Origin: Brachionus plicatilis
Taxonomy: Eukaryota > Rotifera > Eurotatoria > Ploima > Brachionidae
Length of the DNA: 64,000 nt
NCBI GenBank assembly: GCA_010279815.1
Contig: QEOQ01000256.1
Coordinates: 1,012,571-1,076,570 of the forward strand
Direction: 5' to 3'
The notes below the pieces were generated by a model. The model made no database searches. It was not told where the DNA came from and saw only the letters and a list, made by a program, of their open reading frames with translations. Positions 1 through 10,900 of this stretch are shown here, piece after piece. Numbering within the stretch: position 1 is the first letter of the stretch; each line of letters starts with the position of its first letter. Position numbers and translations under genes: made by a program.

Positions 1-2313
1 ATAAAAGAATAATTTCTAATAATTTACTTTTTAAAAAAATTGTGTTTAAATTTAGAATTCCAAATTAAACTTTTTTTAATTACAGTAAAGTACGGTTATA
101 ACGAAGTTTAATCTTTTAAAATTTTTTATTTGATCATCAATATTTCCTTTGTTAATTAAGATCTTTTTTATTTAAATGAGTCAAAAATATTTTGTTTCAT
201 GTTGCTTTCACTCTCAAAATTTATAATGCTTAATTTTTTCAAATTAAATCAAATATAAAGAATCATATTTTTCAATTTTTTATAAGATTTATATGAATAT
301 TCTCTTATATTTTTATTGTGACCAACTCATCATACTTTTTCCCCAAAATAATTATTTATTAAATTTTATGAGCAATTATTAATAACAGAAAATATTTAAA
401 AATTTATGGACATAATTTTTGTTTATTTATGGATACCAATATTAAAAAAAAATTCATCGAAAATTTAATCAAAAAATCAATAGTAAAATATAGAAAAAGT
501 TTATTTTTAAGTTTAATTCTAATTCTAAGATTATTTTTTTTTGAAAATGAGTTGATTTAATTTTAATAAATAAAAAGATCTGTCTTATTTTAGTCGAGTA
601 AATGTCACTGTCATTTTTTAAAATTTTAGAAAATAAAAAAATTTTTCTTTTTTATTTTAATAAGACATTTTGAAAATTTAAAAAAAATCCAAAGCAAATA
701 ATTTATAATTTTTTTACCAAACATAAATTGTCAAAGCATGAACCTTTTCCTCATAAATTTTTTATTTAAATAAAAAATTTTGTACAACACAAAAAATTCA
801 TTAATAATTTAATTTATCACCTTTTTTCATTCAAAAATCATCCCAACATCATTTTAGCTCGAAAATATATTTTTTTAAAATTTAAATTAATAAGGAGAAT
901 TTATTTTCTATATCAATTTTAATTTTAGACATCAATTTACTTGGAAATTTTATATTAAAAATTTTGAAATTGTGTGATCAAAACGACTAGTACTTGAATT
1001 TAACAAGACTCTCTGAATCCCATCTGAAAAATGGTTAATAGCATAAAATTAGTTTAATTTCTTAAAATTATCATAAGAAAGTAAAAAACTAAGTTAAAAT
1101 TTTATTTTTATAAAACAATATTATTAAAATAATTAAATTAAAAAGGAACACATTTGCATCACAAGTCATCTGATACATTAAATAATCAATGTTATTATTA
1201 GAGATTCAAATTTGTTGATATTTTGAGAAAAATCTTATCAAAAAATAGGATAAATAATATTCATGATGAAAATTAAGAAAATGATAATAATGTTAAAATT
1301 TTATCAATCAAACCTACATATTTTTCACTTATCATATGAAAAATTGCAATATATAATAATAATAATAATAAATATAATTAATCCAAAAATAAAAAAAGAC
1401 TCTTTGCAAAACTTTAAAATCAATATATTTGAGAGTAGGGAGTCTTGAGAGATGTATTGATTTTTTTTATTTAAAACATCTAATAATACATGAACATAAA
1501 AAAATAAAGCAAAGTTTTTTTTGGTTATTGTAGATTTTTGTAAAATATTTTAGCAAATATTAGCTATTAATTCAAAATAATCAAATGGAGTTTACATATA
1601 TAGTAATAGTAAGTTAAGCATTGCTATCTCTTATTATCAAATGAGGCATATTATGCATGGATAAAATAAGCGTTTTAAATCTTATCTTAGTAAATTAATT
1701 CCTACCAATTTACGCAATTTCAATTCCTCTTGAAATTATGCAATGAAAACAACGCTCTTTTCTTTTAAAATCCTCCTTGCAAACCAAAGCGTTTGAAATC
1801 CAAAAATCCTCGAAAATTCATAAGTTTATTTAAAACGTTCTATTAGATTAACAATATGCTAAGACATGAAGATCGATTATACCACATTGTAGTATCGTTT
1901 CCATCGATTTGTGCAAGACAATTCTTTATCTTTAAATGTAAGTACCATTTTTTTTTACCTGTATTTAAGTACTGAATTTTTTGGAAGATTTACCTATTCA
2001 AATGTCAAACTGAAAGTGCTGCTAATCATTTTAAAATAAAAAATTTCAATTTGAAAAATATTTTAAAATTTTTAAGAAAAAAAATTAATGTAAAAATAAA
2101 TTGCGGAAATAAATGTTAATACATTTTAAACAATTATTTCTTTAGTTTAATTTTTATACCTGCTACTGAATTTAAGTTAATTTTATAACGATAAAAAAAT
2201 ATTGAATTAATTTCTTTAAAAAAACAAAAGAATAAAATTTATAGTTTTTTTTGTTTTTTAAAAAAAATTCGAAAAAAAAAGAAAAACAAAAAAAATGAGT
2301 TTTAAAGGTTCAA
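1..2313. other. AT-rich intergenic stretch, no gene seen
   Basis: No convincing coding sequence on either strand; open frames are short and low-complexity. The only recognisable item is a pogo/Tigger-like terminal sequence at about 82-110 (CAGTAAAGTACGGTTATAAC), nearly identical to the pogo end at 51027. No partner end is visible nearby, so it is a solo terminus. Confidence 0.6.
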
Positions 2314-2321
2314 GCGAGAAT

Positions 2322-3466
2322 TAGTGTTGTAAATAAATAACATTTGAATTTACTTTTAAATAATTAAATTAATTTTTAAATTTGAGTTTGAATTTAAACA
2401 ATTTTTTATTTGAGTTCAAATTTAAACAAATTTTTTATTTGAGTTTAAGTTTAAACAAATTTTTTATTTGAGTTTAAGTTTAAAACAAATCTTTCATTTG
2501 AGTTCAAATTTAAACAAATTTTTTATTTGAGTTTAAGTTTAAAACAAAATTATAAGTTAAGTTTTAATTTAAACCCAGAATAATAATTAAATTTAAATTC
2601 AAAATTGAATCATAATTCAATTCAATTTAGAATTTAAAAAAGTCAAATTATTAAGCTTATATTTGAAAATCAAAACGAAAATTTAAATTTATTTTGGTGG
2701 TTTATATAGTAATTGTATTAATTTTAAAACGTAATTAACAAATAAATTCTAAAAATAAAGTTTTTTCCATTTTTTTTCTTTTTCCAACTATTATTTTTTT
2801 TGTTCAAGGTCTTTCTAAAACAATATGTAAATATTAATTTTTTCTTATATATTAAAAACTAATTTATATTCTTTAAAATGAGTTAAACTCAAGATTTTTT
2901 ACAAGCCTTTTACTACTCAATCGATTAACAAAAAGCAATACATTAAAAGATCTCTTTCCACAATAATTCAATTAAAGTTAGAAAATTTTAGAAAATAAAA
3001 TTGCTGATATTACACTGTTGAATATAGTAAAAGAAATTCCTCAAGTAATATGTTTTTTTATTTGAAAAAAGAGCATGCAATGGAATTGGGATATCAGCAT
3101 AAAATTTTAGTAGGTTTTAGTTATATCCGAAAATTTAAAATAGTCAAATTGTTTAAGTGACTTTAATTAAAACATAATTTAAATAGAATTTAGAATTATT
3201 TAAGTTAATCTTGGAATTTAAATATTTTTTGAGTTTAAATTCTAATCCAAATTTTATTATAGTTTAAATTTGAATCCAAATTTTCTTTTAGTTTAAATTT
3301 GAGTCCAAATTTTCTTTTAGTTTAAATTTGAATCCAAATTTTATTTTAGTTTAAATTTGAGTCCAAATTTTCTTTTAGTTTAAATTTGAATCCAAATTTT
3401 ATATTAAATTTAAATCGAAATAAATCGAATAATTTGTTCAAATCGCCAATTTGATTTACAACACTA
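2322..3466. mobile_element. hAT-type MITE, 1,145 bp, 8-bp TSD
   Basis: The element has 13-bp perfect terminal inverted repeats (TAGTGTTGTAAAT) and is flanked by an exact 8-bp target-site duplication, GCGAGAAT, at 2314-2321 and 3467-3474. Sub-terminal tandem repeats face inward: about 2390-2560 on the left (units around TTTATTTGAGTTTAAG) and about 3220-3410 on the right (units around TTTAAATTTGAATCCAAA). No transposase is present. The 8-bp TSD and the TAGTGTTG-type end are typical of hAT elements. Confidence 0.9.
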
Positions 3467-3474
3467 GCGAGAAT

Positions 3475-3944
3475 CAAAAAAATTTAAGAAAGCCCATAAA
3501 AATCTATTTTTCGTTTTAAATTGTAATCTTATTCCAATTTGGATACAATCAAATACGCCATTTACAAATATGCCATTTGGTTCTCTTTAAAAATATTTAT
3601 TTAAATTTATAAGTTTTTTCAAATAATTTTTTTTGGCCTAAGAAATAAGAGGATATTCTTAAACACTAACACTATTTTAAATTTTATTAACTTTATATAT
3701 TTTATTTTAGAAATATTTGGAGAAATTTTTGAAATGTCGCTCTGATATTGAAATTAAATTATTTAGTTTTAGAAAATTTTAAGAGAAAAAAAAAATTCTA
3801 TTTCTTTCCTTTACTTTTACTTTTACTAATTCTAAATAAAATTTTTGACCTTTTGACTGCTGAATAAGACAATAAAATAACTAGCTTTAAGTTTTTTTTT
3901 AATATCTAAGTTGGTTTGATTTAATTTTATACTCAATGCTTTAA
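3475..3944. other. AT-rich spacer, nothing recognised
   Basis: Lies between the hAT MITE and the piggyBac-like MITE. It contains homopolymer runs and no coding-like frame. Confidence 0.5.
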
Positions 3945-4347
3945 CACTAGAAGCACCAACGAGTCAAAATGGTTATTTTTCGATTTTTGGCCGCTAAAAT
4001 CCAAGTAAATTTTATTTTTTGAGCATAATTTTTTTTTCAGCATAAAAATAAGAATAACTTTCTAAATTAACTAAATTAAAATAAAAAAAAATTTGTTCTA
4101 AATGGTTTATGTGGTAATTATAAAGCGACAGATTTTTGTTCAAAATGTAAAAAAGCAGTGTGTATTGCACAAAATAAATAGAGAGTATTTATAAAAAAGT
4201 GTGATTGACCATGGATATTTTTTAAGGTCTAAGAAAAGACTAAAATTTATTAATTTACTATTTATATTTTAATTTGAACATAAAATAAATGATTTATTCT
4301 TTAATTATCATAACCAGTCAAAATGACTCGTTTTGGTGCTTCTAGTG
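3945..4347. mobile_element. piggyBac-like MITE, 403 bp, TTAA target
   Basis: Bounded by TTAA at 3941-3944 and 4348-4351. The terminal inverted repeat starts CACTAGAAGCACCAA at both ends, followed by a CGAGTCA block that is offset by two bases between the ends. TTAA duplication and a CACTAG-like terminus are typical of piggyBac elements. No ORF is present, so it is non-autonomous. Confidence 0.85.
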
Positions 4348-4651
4348 TTAAAGAAGTAAAAAAAATTTAATTAAAGTATAACTTATAAAAAAATTAATGA
4401 ATATGCTATCGTTTTCTTATTAAATGTTTTTCAATCACAATTTACCTTAAAGTATAAAAATTCAACTGCAAAAATATAATTCATGAAATTTAATTTATCA
4501 CCATTTTTTCGTTGAAAAATCTTCATGTAACGCTGTAAAATAAAGCGTATCGTTATCTATTTTAAAATCTATTTTAGTAGGAAAAGAGCTCTTGTAGATG
4601 ACGCACTTATATGCTTACACCATTTTTTCGGTCTTTACTATGACTCCCAGG

Positions 4652-5529
4652 CAGGCAATTGCACCCAGGTTTTTTCTGGTATTGGGTGTTGGGTTGGGTT
4701 TAAATACACATACCTAACTTAACACCCAAATACGCATTTTTATTTGGGTATGCACCTGAAAATACCCATAAAAATCAGGTGCATTATTTTAAAAATGAGT
4801 TACTTAATCAATTTTCACAAAATGAATAAATATTATTGAAAAAAAATTAAGAATAAAGCTCATAAAAATTTATTTATTTTTAATCTAATTAATTTTTAAT
4901 TAAACAAGTTGATTTAAATCTTTTAATATTTCAAAATTGGCCTTAAAAATACATCTCATTTCGAATAAATCATCATTAATGTTTTGTCGATTTTTTTGGC
5001 TAGTGAACCCGCAAATGCTAAAAAAACGATCAATGCATGAACTTGAAGAATTAATGTTCAGCAAAATTTGAGCTAGTTTAAAAAGTTTAGGATATGATTT
5101 AGAATGGTTAATCCAGAACTCTTTAGTTGATTCAATTGCTGGAATAATTTTGAAATCTTCTTTTTTCTTATGTTTTGAACTATTTTGACCATTTTGTGTT
5201 TGAGTAGTGTTTGATTGAGAAGTTGTCTCGTTAGTTGATGACTCGATTTGACTCATTTCAGCATTATTTTTTTCAAATAAAAAATCCTCACTGATCATTC
5301 TTAAAGCGGCGATCCCTTTAGAAAACAAACCTGCTGACCAAGATTCTCCAAGCCAAAGCTTTAAACCGGAAACTTTTTGTACAGTAAACAAAACTGATTT
5401 TTTTAAGTATATCAGGTTTGGGTGTAGCTGCATACTCGAAAAAAATGGGTATTTGGGTGCTAAGTTAGGTATGGGTATTTAGACCCAACCCAACACCCAA
5501 TACCGAAAAAAAAGGGGTGCTATTGTCTG
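4652..5529. mobile_element. Non-autonomous hAT element, 878 bp, with long TIRs
   Basis: Termini start CAGGCAATTGCACCC (left) and CAGACAATAGCACCC (right, reversed), with inverted repeats of roughly 85 bp containing TATTGGGTGTTGGGTTGGGT. Flanked by an exact 8-bp duplication, CTCCCAGG (4644-4651 and 5530-5537). It carries only the C-terminal part of a hAT transposase, so it is an internal-deletion derivative. It sits inside LINE codons. Confidence 0.93.
4900..5433 (-). pseudogene. hAT transposase C-terminal fragment (dimerisation domain)
   Basis: A 177-codon open frame whose last third matches the hAT C-terminal dimerisation region: KLAQILLNI, then an SSSSCIDRFFSICGF stretch (equivalent to the usual S-S-A/x-E-R-x-F-S), then QKNRQNINDDLFEMRCIFK. 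The catalytic RNase H-like core and the BED finger are absent. The first residues are read from the terminal repeat, so the start codon is probably fortuitous. The frame is uninterrupted, suggesting a fairly recent deletion copy. Confidence 0.85.
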
Positions 5530-5918
5530 CTCCCAGGTCTTTCTGTTCAGAAGTCTCCGTCAACTTGTGGACTTAATCCTCTTTTGATATATAATATTCC
5601 GTTCTTGGATTAATTCTACCAATATGCCTTACTTCACATTTCTCAATGTTGTATTCATCGACCATTTTCTGCACCATTTGACGAGATTATTAATAATTTT
5701 TGTAAAAACTCTTTCATTATCCTTTCATTTACTTCATTAAATATACAATATATCTTGCTGTCATTCGCATACAGAGAGCATCTTCCTTTGAATATTTCTG
5801 GAAGGTCATTAATATAAATAACAAAGAGAAGTGGACCAAGTACATATTTTTTTCCAAAATCATAATATTTGAAAATTGGCTGAGAAAAATTGGAGCCAGT
5901 AAAATGTTTTTTTGACAT

Positions 5919-6923
5919 TTTCTAAAAAATAAATCAATGATATATAAATCAAGCAAAAAATCTTCCAGTTATATTGATTTGAAGTTGAGATAACAAGGGA
6001 TCAAAAAAATCGACAAAAAATAGTGGTCAGTGTTTTAGAATATCCCCTTATTTCTTTGAAAAAACTTAAATCTAAATTAATATTTTTAAAGATATGACAC
6101 ATTTGTGGTTGTGTCCAAAGTGGAATAAAATTAAAATTTTAATCGAAAAATAGATTGGTGAGATGCTTCTTAAAATTTTTCATTACTAATGCTGATTAAA
6201 AGCTGAGCTGAAAAGGATGAGCTCAAAAATTTTTTTTCCATCAGAATAGAAAATTTCATAATTTTAAAGTAAAATTTTTTTCTCGGAAATAGTTTTCATT
6301 TTGATAAGATTTTTTATCATAAATAAAAACTTACGAAATTGATGAGTACAGATACAAGTAAATATCCGAGATTTAAAATTTTTACCAGTTCGTGTTTATT
6401 TTAAATTAAATAATCATTATTATTTTCCATTACTTTTTTTTAAATATAAAAAATTGGACTCTTTATTTATTTTAACAAAAATTGTTTTTTAATTCTTTAT
6501 TTGAAGATTTGAAAATAAGCTCTTATAATTGAAATAAAACCGGTTTTCAAATGGGTTCTCATTTCAAGCCCGATTAAACCGGTTTGAAGATTTTAAAACC
6601 GTTCTAAAACCGGTCTTGAGATCAGAACCGGTCTACCGGCCCTAGTTTTAAAGCACAAGTTGACTAATAAATTAATTATTTAATTTATTTACTAGTTTTG
6701 TTGCACATTATCTGCAATCAGATTTACGCACTTTTACTTTGCAATAAACTATACTTAACTATATTAAACTTAATTTTCTTATAAAAAATTAAAAATTATG
6801 AAACTTTTTATTTGGTGAAAGAAATTTTAAAAAATACTCATATAATAGCTCATACTTTTTTTAATTTTTTTCTGTCTTTATTTTTATATTCGGAATATTC
6901 TTGCTTTTAAAATCGGTTTTAAT
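5919..6923. other. AT-rich spacer with an AACCGGTT cluster
   Basis: No gene. At about 6538-6645 there is a cluster of AAACCGG/CCGGTTT motifs ending in a TAGGGCCGGT-like sequence (reverse strand), reminiscent of a hAT terminus. No matching left end was found. Confidence 0.4.
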
Positions 6924-7191
6924 CAGAGTTGTTCAAATCTCCCAAAAAAAAGTCCAAGTCCAGACTTTTTATAAATTTGCTAAATCAGGCTTCATATCAA
7001 AAAATTTATATACTCTTGGGTTTTCTAATGCAATAAATTTGCCATATATCAGAATTTTCTTGCAATTTTAGCATAAATTTCTTCACATTTCTTCTTCAGT
7101 ATTCAAAATTTTAAAGTCTTTGCTCGGACTTTTGAAAAAAAAAGTCCGAACTTGAACTTGACATGAGACTTGTGGCTTTTAAACAACTCTG
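6924..7191. mobile_element. hAT MITE family A, copy 1 (268 bp)
   Basis: Terminal inverted repeat CAGAGTTGTTnAAA with internal AAGTCCAAGTC-type repeats, flanked by an exact 8-bp duplication GTTTTAAT (6916-6923, 7192-7199). A second complete copy is at 56167-56461 with a different target duplication, and a fragment is at about 45023-45135. Confidence 0.92.
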
Positions 7192-7319
7192 GTTTTAATT
7201 CAATATACAAATAAGTAAAAGAGTTGGATTTCAAGCTTTTATTTTTGATTAATTTTAATTTTAAAGTCCTGTTTTTTTTTTGGAACTAAATAAAGTCCTG
7301 AATAATTTTGTTTTAGGTT

Positions 7320-7740
7320 CTTACCAGACTTGTTTTTAAGTCACAAGTCTTAAGTTTGGTAGATGACTTTTCAATCACCTTTACAATTGAAATAAAAGAT
7401 ACTTTTCAATATCTTATTCCGGAAAGTAAATTAAGATATAATTTTCTTTCTAAGATTTTATTTAAACTTTTCTAAAAATAACTTCAAGGTTAAAATTTAT
7501 TAAAATTTTATTTTTTCCTTTTTTAATCTTAAAATTACATCTTTACAAAGTCAATGACTTAAAATTTTTTTTTATTTTTTAAGTCAAGTCAATAATGATT
7601 TGATAAATCCAAATTTGATACAAATAAAGTAGTTGCTTCCAAATTCCTGGCTGTTAATATATGTGGTCTGTTAATAAAACCAGATTTAGAAAAAAATTCT
7701 TTCAACTGGTCCTGATTAAGCAGGTATTGATAAAAATTTT
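7320..7740 (+). repeat. Dispersed repeat family B, copy 1
   Basis: Shares blocks with the inverted copy at 34650-35075: ACTTGTTTTTAAGTCACAAG, TTGCTTCCAAATTCCTGGCT and TTTCAACTGGTCCTGAT. Both copies can be read as VNxTRFRKKxFQLVLxKQV, so the family may derive from an element ORF, but no known domain is recognised. Confidence 0.6.
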
Positions 7741-7911
7741 TGTGACTTATAAACAAGTATGGTTCTTACTTAAAGGAATAAGTAAAAAAAATCATAAAAA
7801 ATTTTTCCTCAGAAATAGATTCTCGATAAAATTTTTAATTCAGTAATTGTATCCATTAATTTGTCATTCTTCATTCAATCACACAAATTTGGAAGTATTT
7901 TTTTTTTTAAG

Positions 7912-10900
7912 TTCGACGAAATGAAGCTATTTATTGTTTGATCGGCTTTGGAATTGGAATAGGATGTTGTTTAGTGTATAAATGGTTTCGGACTACGATG
8001 TTTACTTTTAGCTATATTGACACAAAACCGCTTACCGAGTCCCAAAACAATACTCTAAATAAAAAAGATAATGAAAATGATTTATTGTTAGTCAATTGTG
8101 ACAAAAAAAGGATCCGGTCATCTTTTTCAGATTCTGTATTTAAACGAAAAAAATCACCTAAAACAAAACGGGTCGATAAAGCCAGCAATTTGAGTGTAAA
8201 AATTAACTTTAGCCAAGGATTTGGCTTCAATTTGATCAAGTATTTGAACAGACTGTCATTTAAAAATTCGAAATATAAAAGGCCTTTGAGTCGTTTGAAA
8301 CAATTTCAAGTAAATAAAAAAAAAAAGAACATTTTTCAGAAAAGCGATCATGTATCTTCTATTAGAGATGATTTTTTTTCGGCTAAAATTTCGAGTTTAG
8401 ATCCAACATCGAATTTTGATTCAACAAAAAATGTAGACAAGACTGATAAAAATAGTGATTTAGAGAAAAAGTTGTTGAATTTTGGATTAAAAAAAAGCTC
8501 GGAAAATTTGTGTAGAAATGGTGATATTAATAATTCATTTTTGGATTTTTCCAACTGTCTTACAGTCAAAGAAGAAAACAAAAATGATAGTTTATTTGGT
8601 GATGATGATGATTTATTTGAAGTTCAAACCGATTTGAGCAAAAAAAATTGTAATTTTGACATCGAAAACTTATCAGGTAAATAATAATTTTTTTAAACTA
8701 ACAAATAATCTCCTAAAAAATTGACTAATTTATTCTCAAAATATTTATTTTTCAAAGAAAATTTCAACATTAATTTTTTTTAGTTCTTAACTTTAGAATA
8801 ATTTTTTGCAGAATTATAAGAATTTTTATCACATTTTCTAAAATACAGAATAATTTTTACCAAAATTTCAATTTTTTTGGCTTACTATTTTGCCGCCAAA
8901 AAATATACTATCAAACAAAAACATTGGTTTTTTGTAAAAAAAATTTTTATTAAATAGTTTCAATTTATATTAAATATTTTTTAACTAAAAGATTCAATTT
9001 ATTTTAATGTACTAAAGGTTGTTTCTTAATTTTAGTTTATATTTTTTACGTACCAGTCTTTTGCTTTCACGCTTCTTTTTGAAAACAATATTTTTAAAGC
9101 TAAAAACTATTTGGATCAGTTTGGTCTTAAGTGCGGAATACTACAATATATTTGCAAAATTTTTTAAATTTTGCTAAATAATTTTTAAAATAATTTTTAC
9201 ATATGGAAAGTTTTTTTTTTCTATTTTACATTTTTAGAAACAATTGCGTAATTAAATTTCAAATTTTAACATCCTTAAGTATTTAGTTTAAATTAAACAA
9301 CATAATTTCAAAATTTCAAAAAAGTTAAATAGAAAAAAAAACTTGCCATATGCAGTTTCTAAATTGCCATTAAGCTTTAATAAACTTTACACATTTTAAG
9401 CATCTATTGAGTACATTAGATTGATCAAAGTCAAGTTTAAAATTATTTATCACTTTTAAATTCAGTCATTTTTAAATGTTTAATAAAAGGTATAAGTGAT
9501 TTTTATATATTTTAGAGCTATTTCCAATGAGCGTATTTTTATAGCTATTTTATATTATGTGTCTTTAGTGTCCTTTTCTTTTTGAGGAGAATATTCTGTC
9601 CTATTGAGTCTTTTAGTGTACTTTTGTGTGTGTCCACATTTGAAAATTTAAATTTTTCTAAAATTTAAGAACTTTTTTTCTAGATATTTTCTCATTAATA
9701 TTTCTCAGGAAATTTGGCTGAGAAATAATTTTTTTTATTTTGTTTAAAAATATAGCATCAATGACAAGACAAAACGAATTTTTTATTAAATAGTTTCAAT
9801 TTGATTGAGTCAACAATTCCTAAACAACATTCAGCAATTTGCATAAAAAAAGTACAGAATATTTTCCTTACATTGAAAAGAACACTAAAGGACACAAAAG
9901 GACAAAATTTAATTCTTTTTAAGTATGGGACACAAAAGGACAGAATATTCTTCTTACATAGAAAAGGACACAAAAGAACATAAAAGAATTTTTAGTATTA
10001 AATTCAAGCTCATTGTCAATCCATGATATTTTAGAAACATATTTTTTTAAGAACGAATGATTCTAATTAACTCCAATTTTTTGTTAATAGGAATTTTGGA
10101 ACGGAAAAATACATGGATAGACAATGAATTTAAATAATTAAAAAAACGTTTTCCTTTCTGTACTTTTTGTACTTTTTCTAATTATCTTATTTGGCCCTCT
10201 TACTTTTTGTACTTTCTGTACTTTTTGTACTTTTTCTAATTATTTTATTTGGCCGTTTTACTTTCTGTACTTTTTGTACTTTATCAGTATTTTAATTATC
10301 AAATTAAATTTAACGGGGTCCGGGGCGGAGCCCTGGTTTAGGGATTCGGGTATGTAAAAGATAAGAGAAATTTTAGTTAAAATAATATTAATAATTAAAA
10401 TTTTTATTTTTTGTAATGTTTTTTTTTTTAATTGGATAAAGTACAGAAAGTACAAAAAGTAAAACGGCCAAATAAAATAATTAGAAAAAGTACAAAAAGT
10501 ACAGAAAGTACAAAAAGTAAGAGGGCCAAATAAGATAATTAGAAAAAGTACAAAAAGTACAGAAAGTACAAAAAGGACCAGGGCTAAATGAATAAATTAG
10601 AAAAAGTACAAAAAGTACAGAAAGTACAAAAAGTAACAGGTCCAAATAAAATAATTAGAAAAAGTACAAAAAGTACAGAAAGTACAAAAAGGACCAGGGC
10701 GAAATAAATAAATTAGAAAAAGTACAAAAAGGACCATGGCGAAATAAATAAATTAGAAAAAGTACAAAAAGTAAAAAAAGGATTTACTTTTAAATTTTTT
10801 CATTGTCTGTACCTCGAAAAATAAGTCAAAAGTCAAAAATTGATTCTCTAGACTATTAAAGTTGATCAGTTGTTTTTTAAGATTAATTATTATTTTCAAA

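Larger units (their letters stand above)
4540..5918 (-). pseudogene. LINE (non-LTR) reverse transcriptase remnant, split by a hAT element
   Basis: On the minus strand, 5655-5918 encodes a typical LINE RT core: VLGPLLFVIYINDLP followed by a YANDS box where families usually have YADD. It continues with an EYNIEKCEVRHIG and NPRTEYYI segment at about 5570-5670, then a stop and the KDLGV block. The KDLGV codons are interrupted at 5530-5537 by the hAT element 4652-5529 and resume at about 4643 as LGVIVKTEK. The copy has stops and altered catalytic residues, so it is inactive. The clade (Jockey/CR1-like) is not resolved here. Confidence 0.75.

Noticed and set aside
1263..1448. 61-codon plus-strand frame
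   Set aside because: Low-complexity Ile/Asn/Lys translation of AT-rich DNA with an (ATA)n run; no gene-like features.
8012..8581. Minus-strand frames opposite the first exon of the unrecognised gene
   Set aside because: The plus strand has the phase-correct splice and a longer frame; the minus frames lack starts and domains.
10197..10775. CRISPR-like array of GTACAAAAAGTACAG units
   Set aside because: The units are degenerate tandem and inverted repeats without unique spacers, in a eukaryotic intron.
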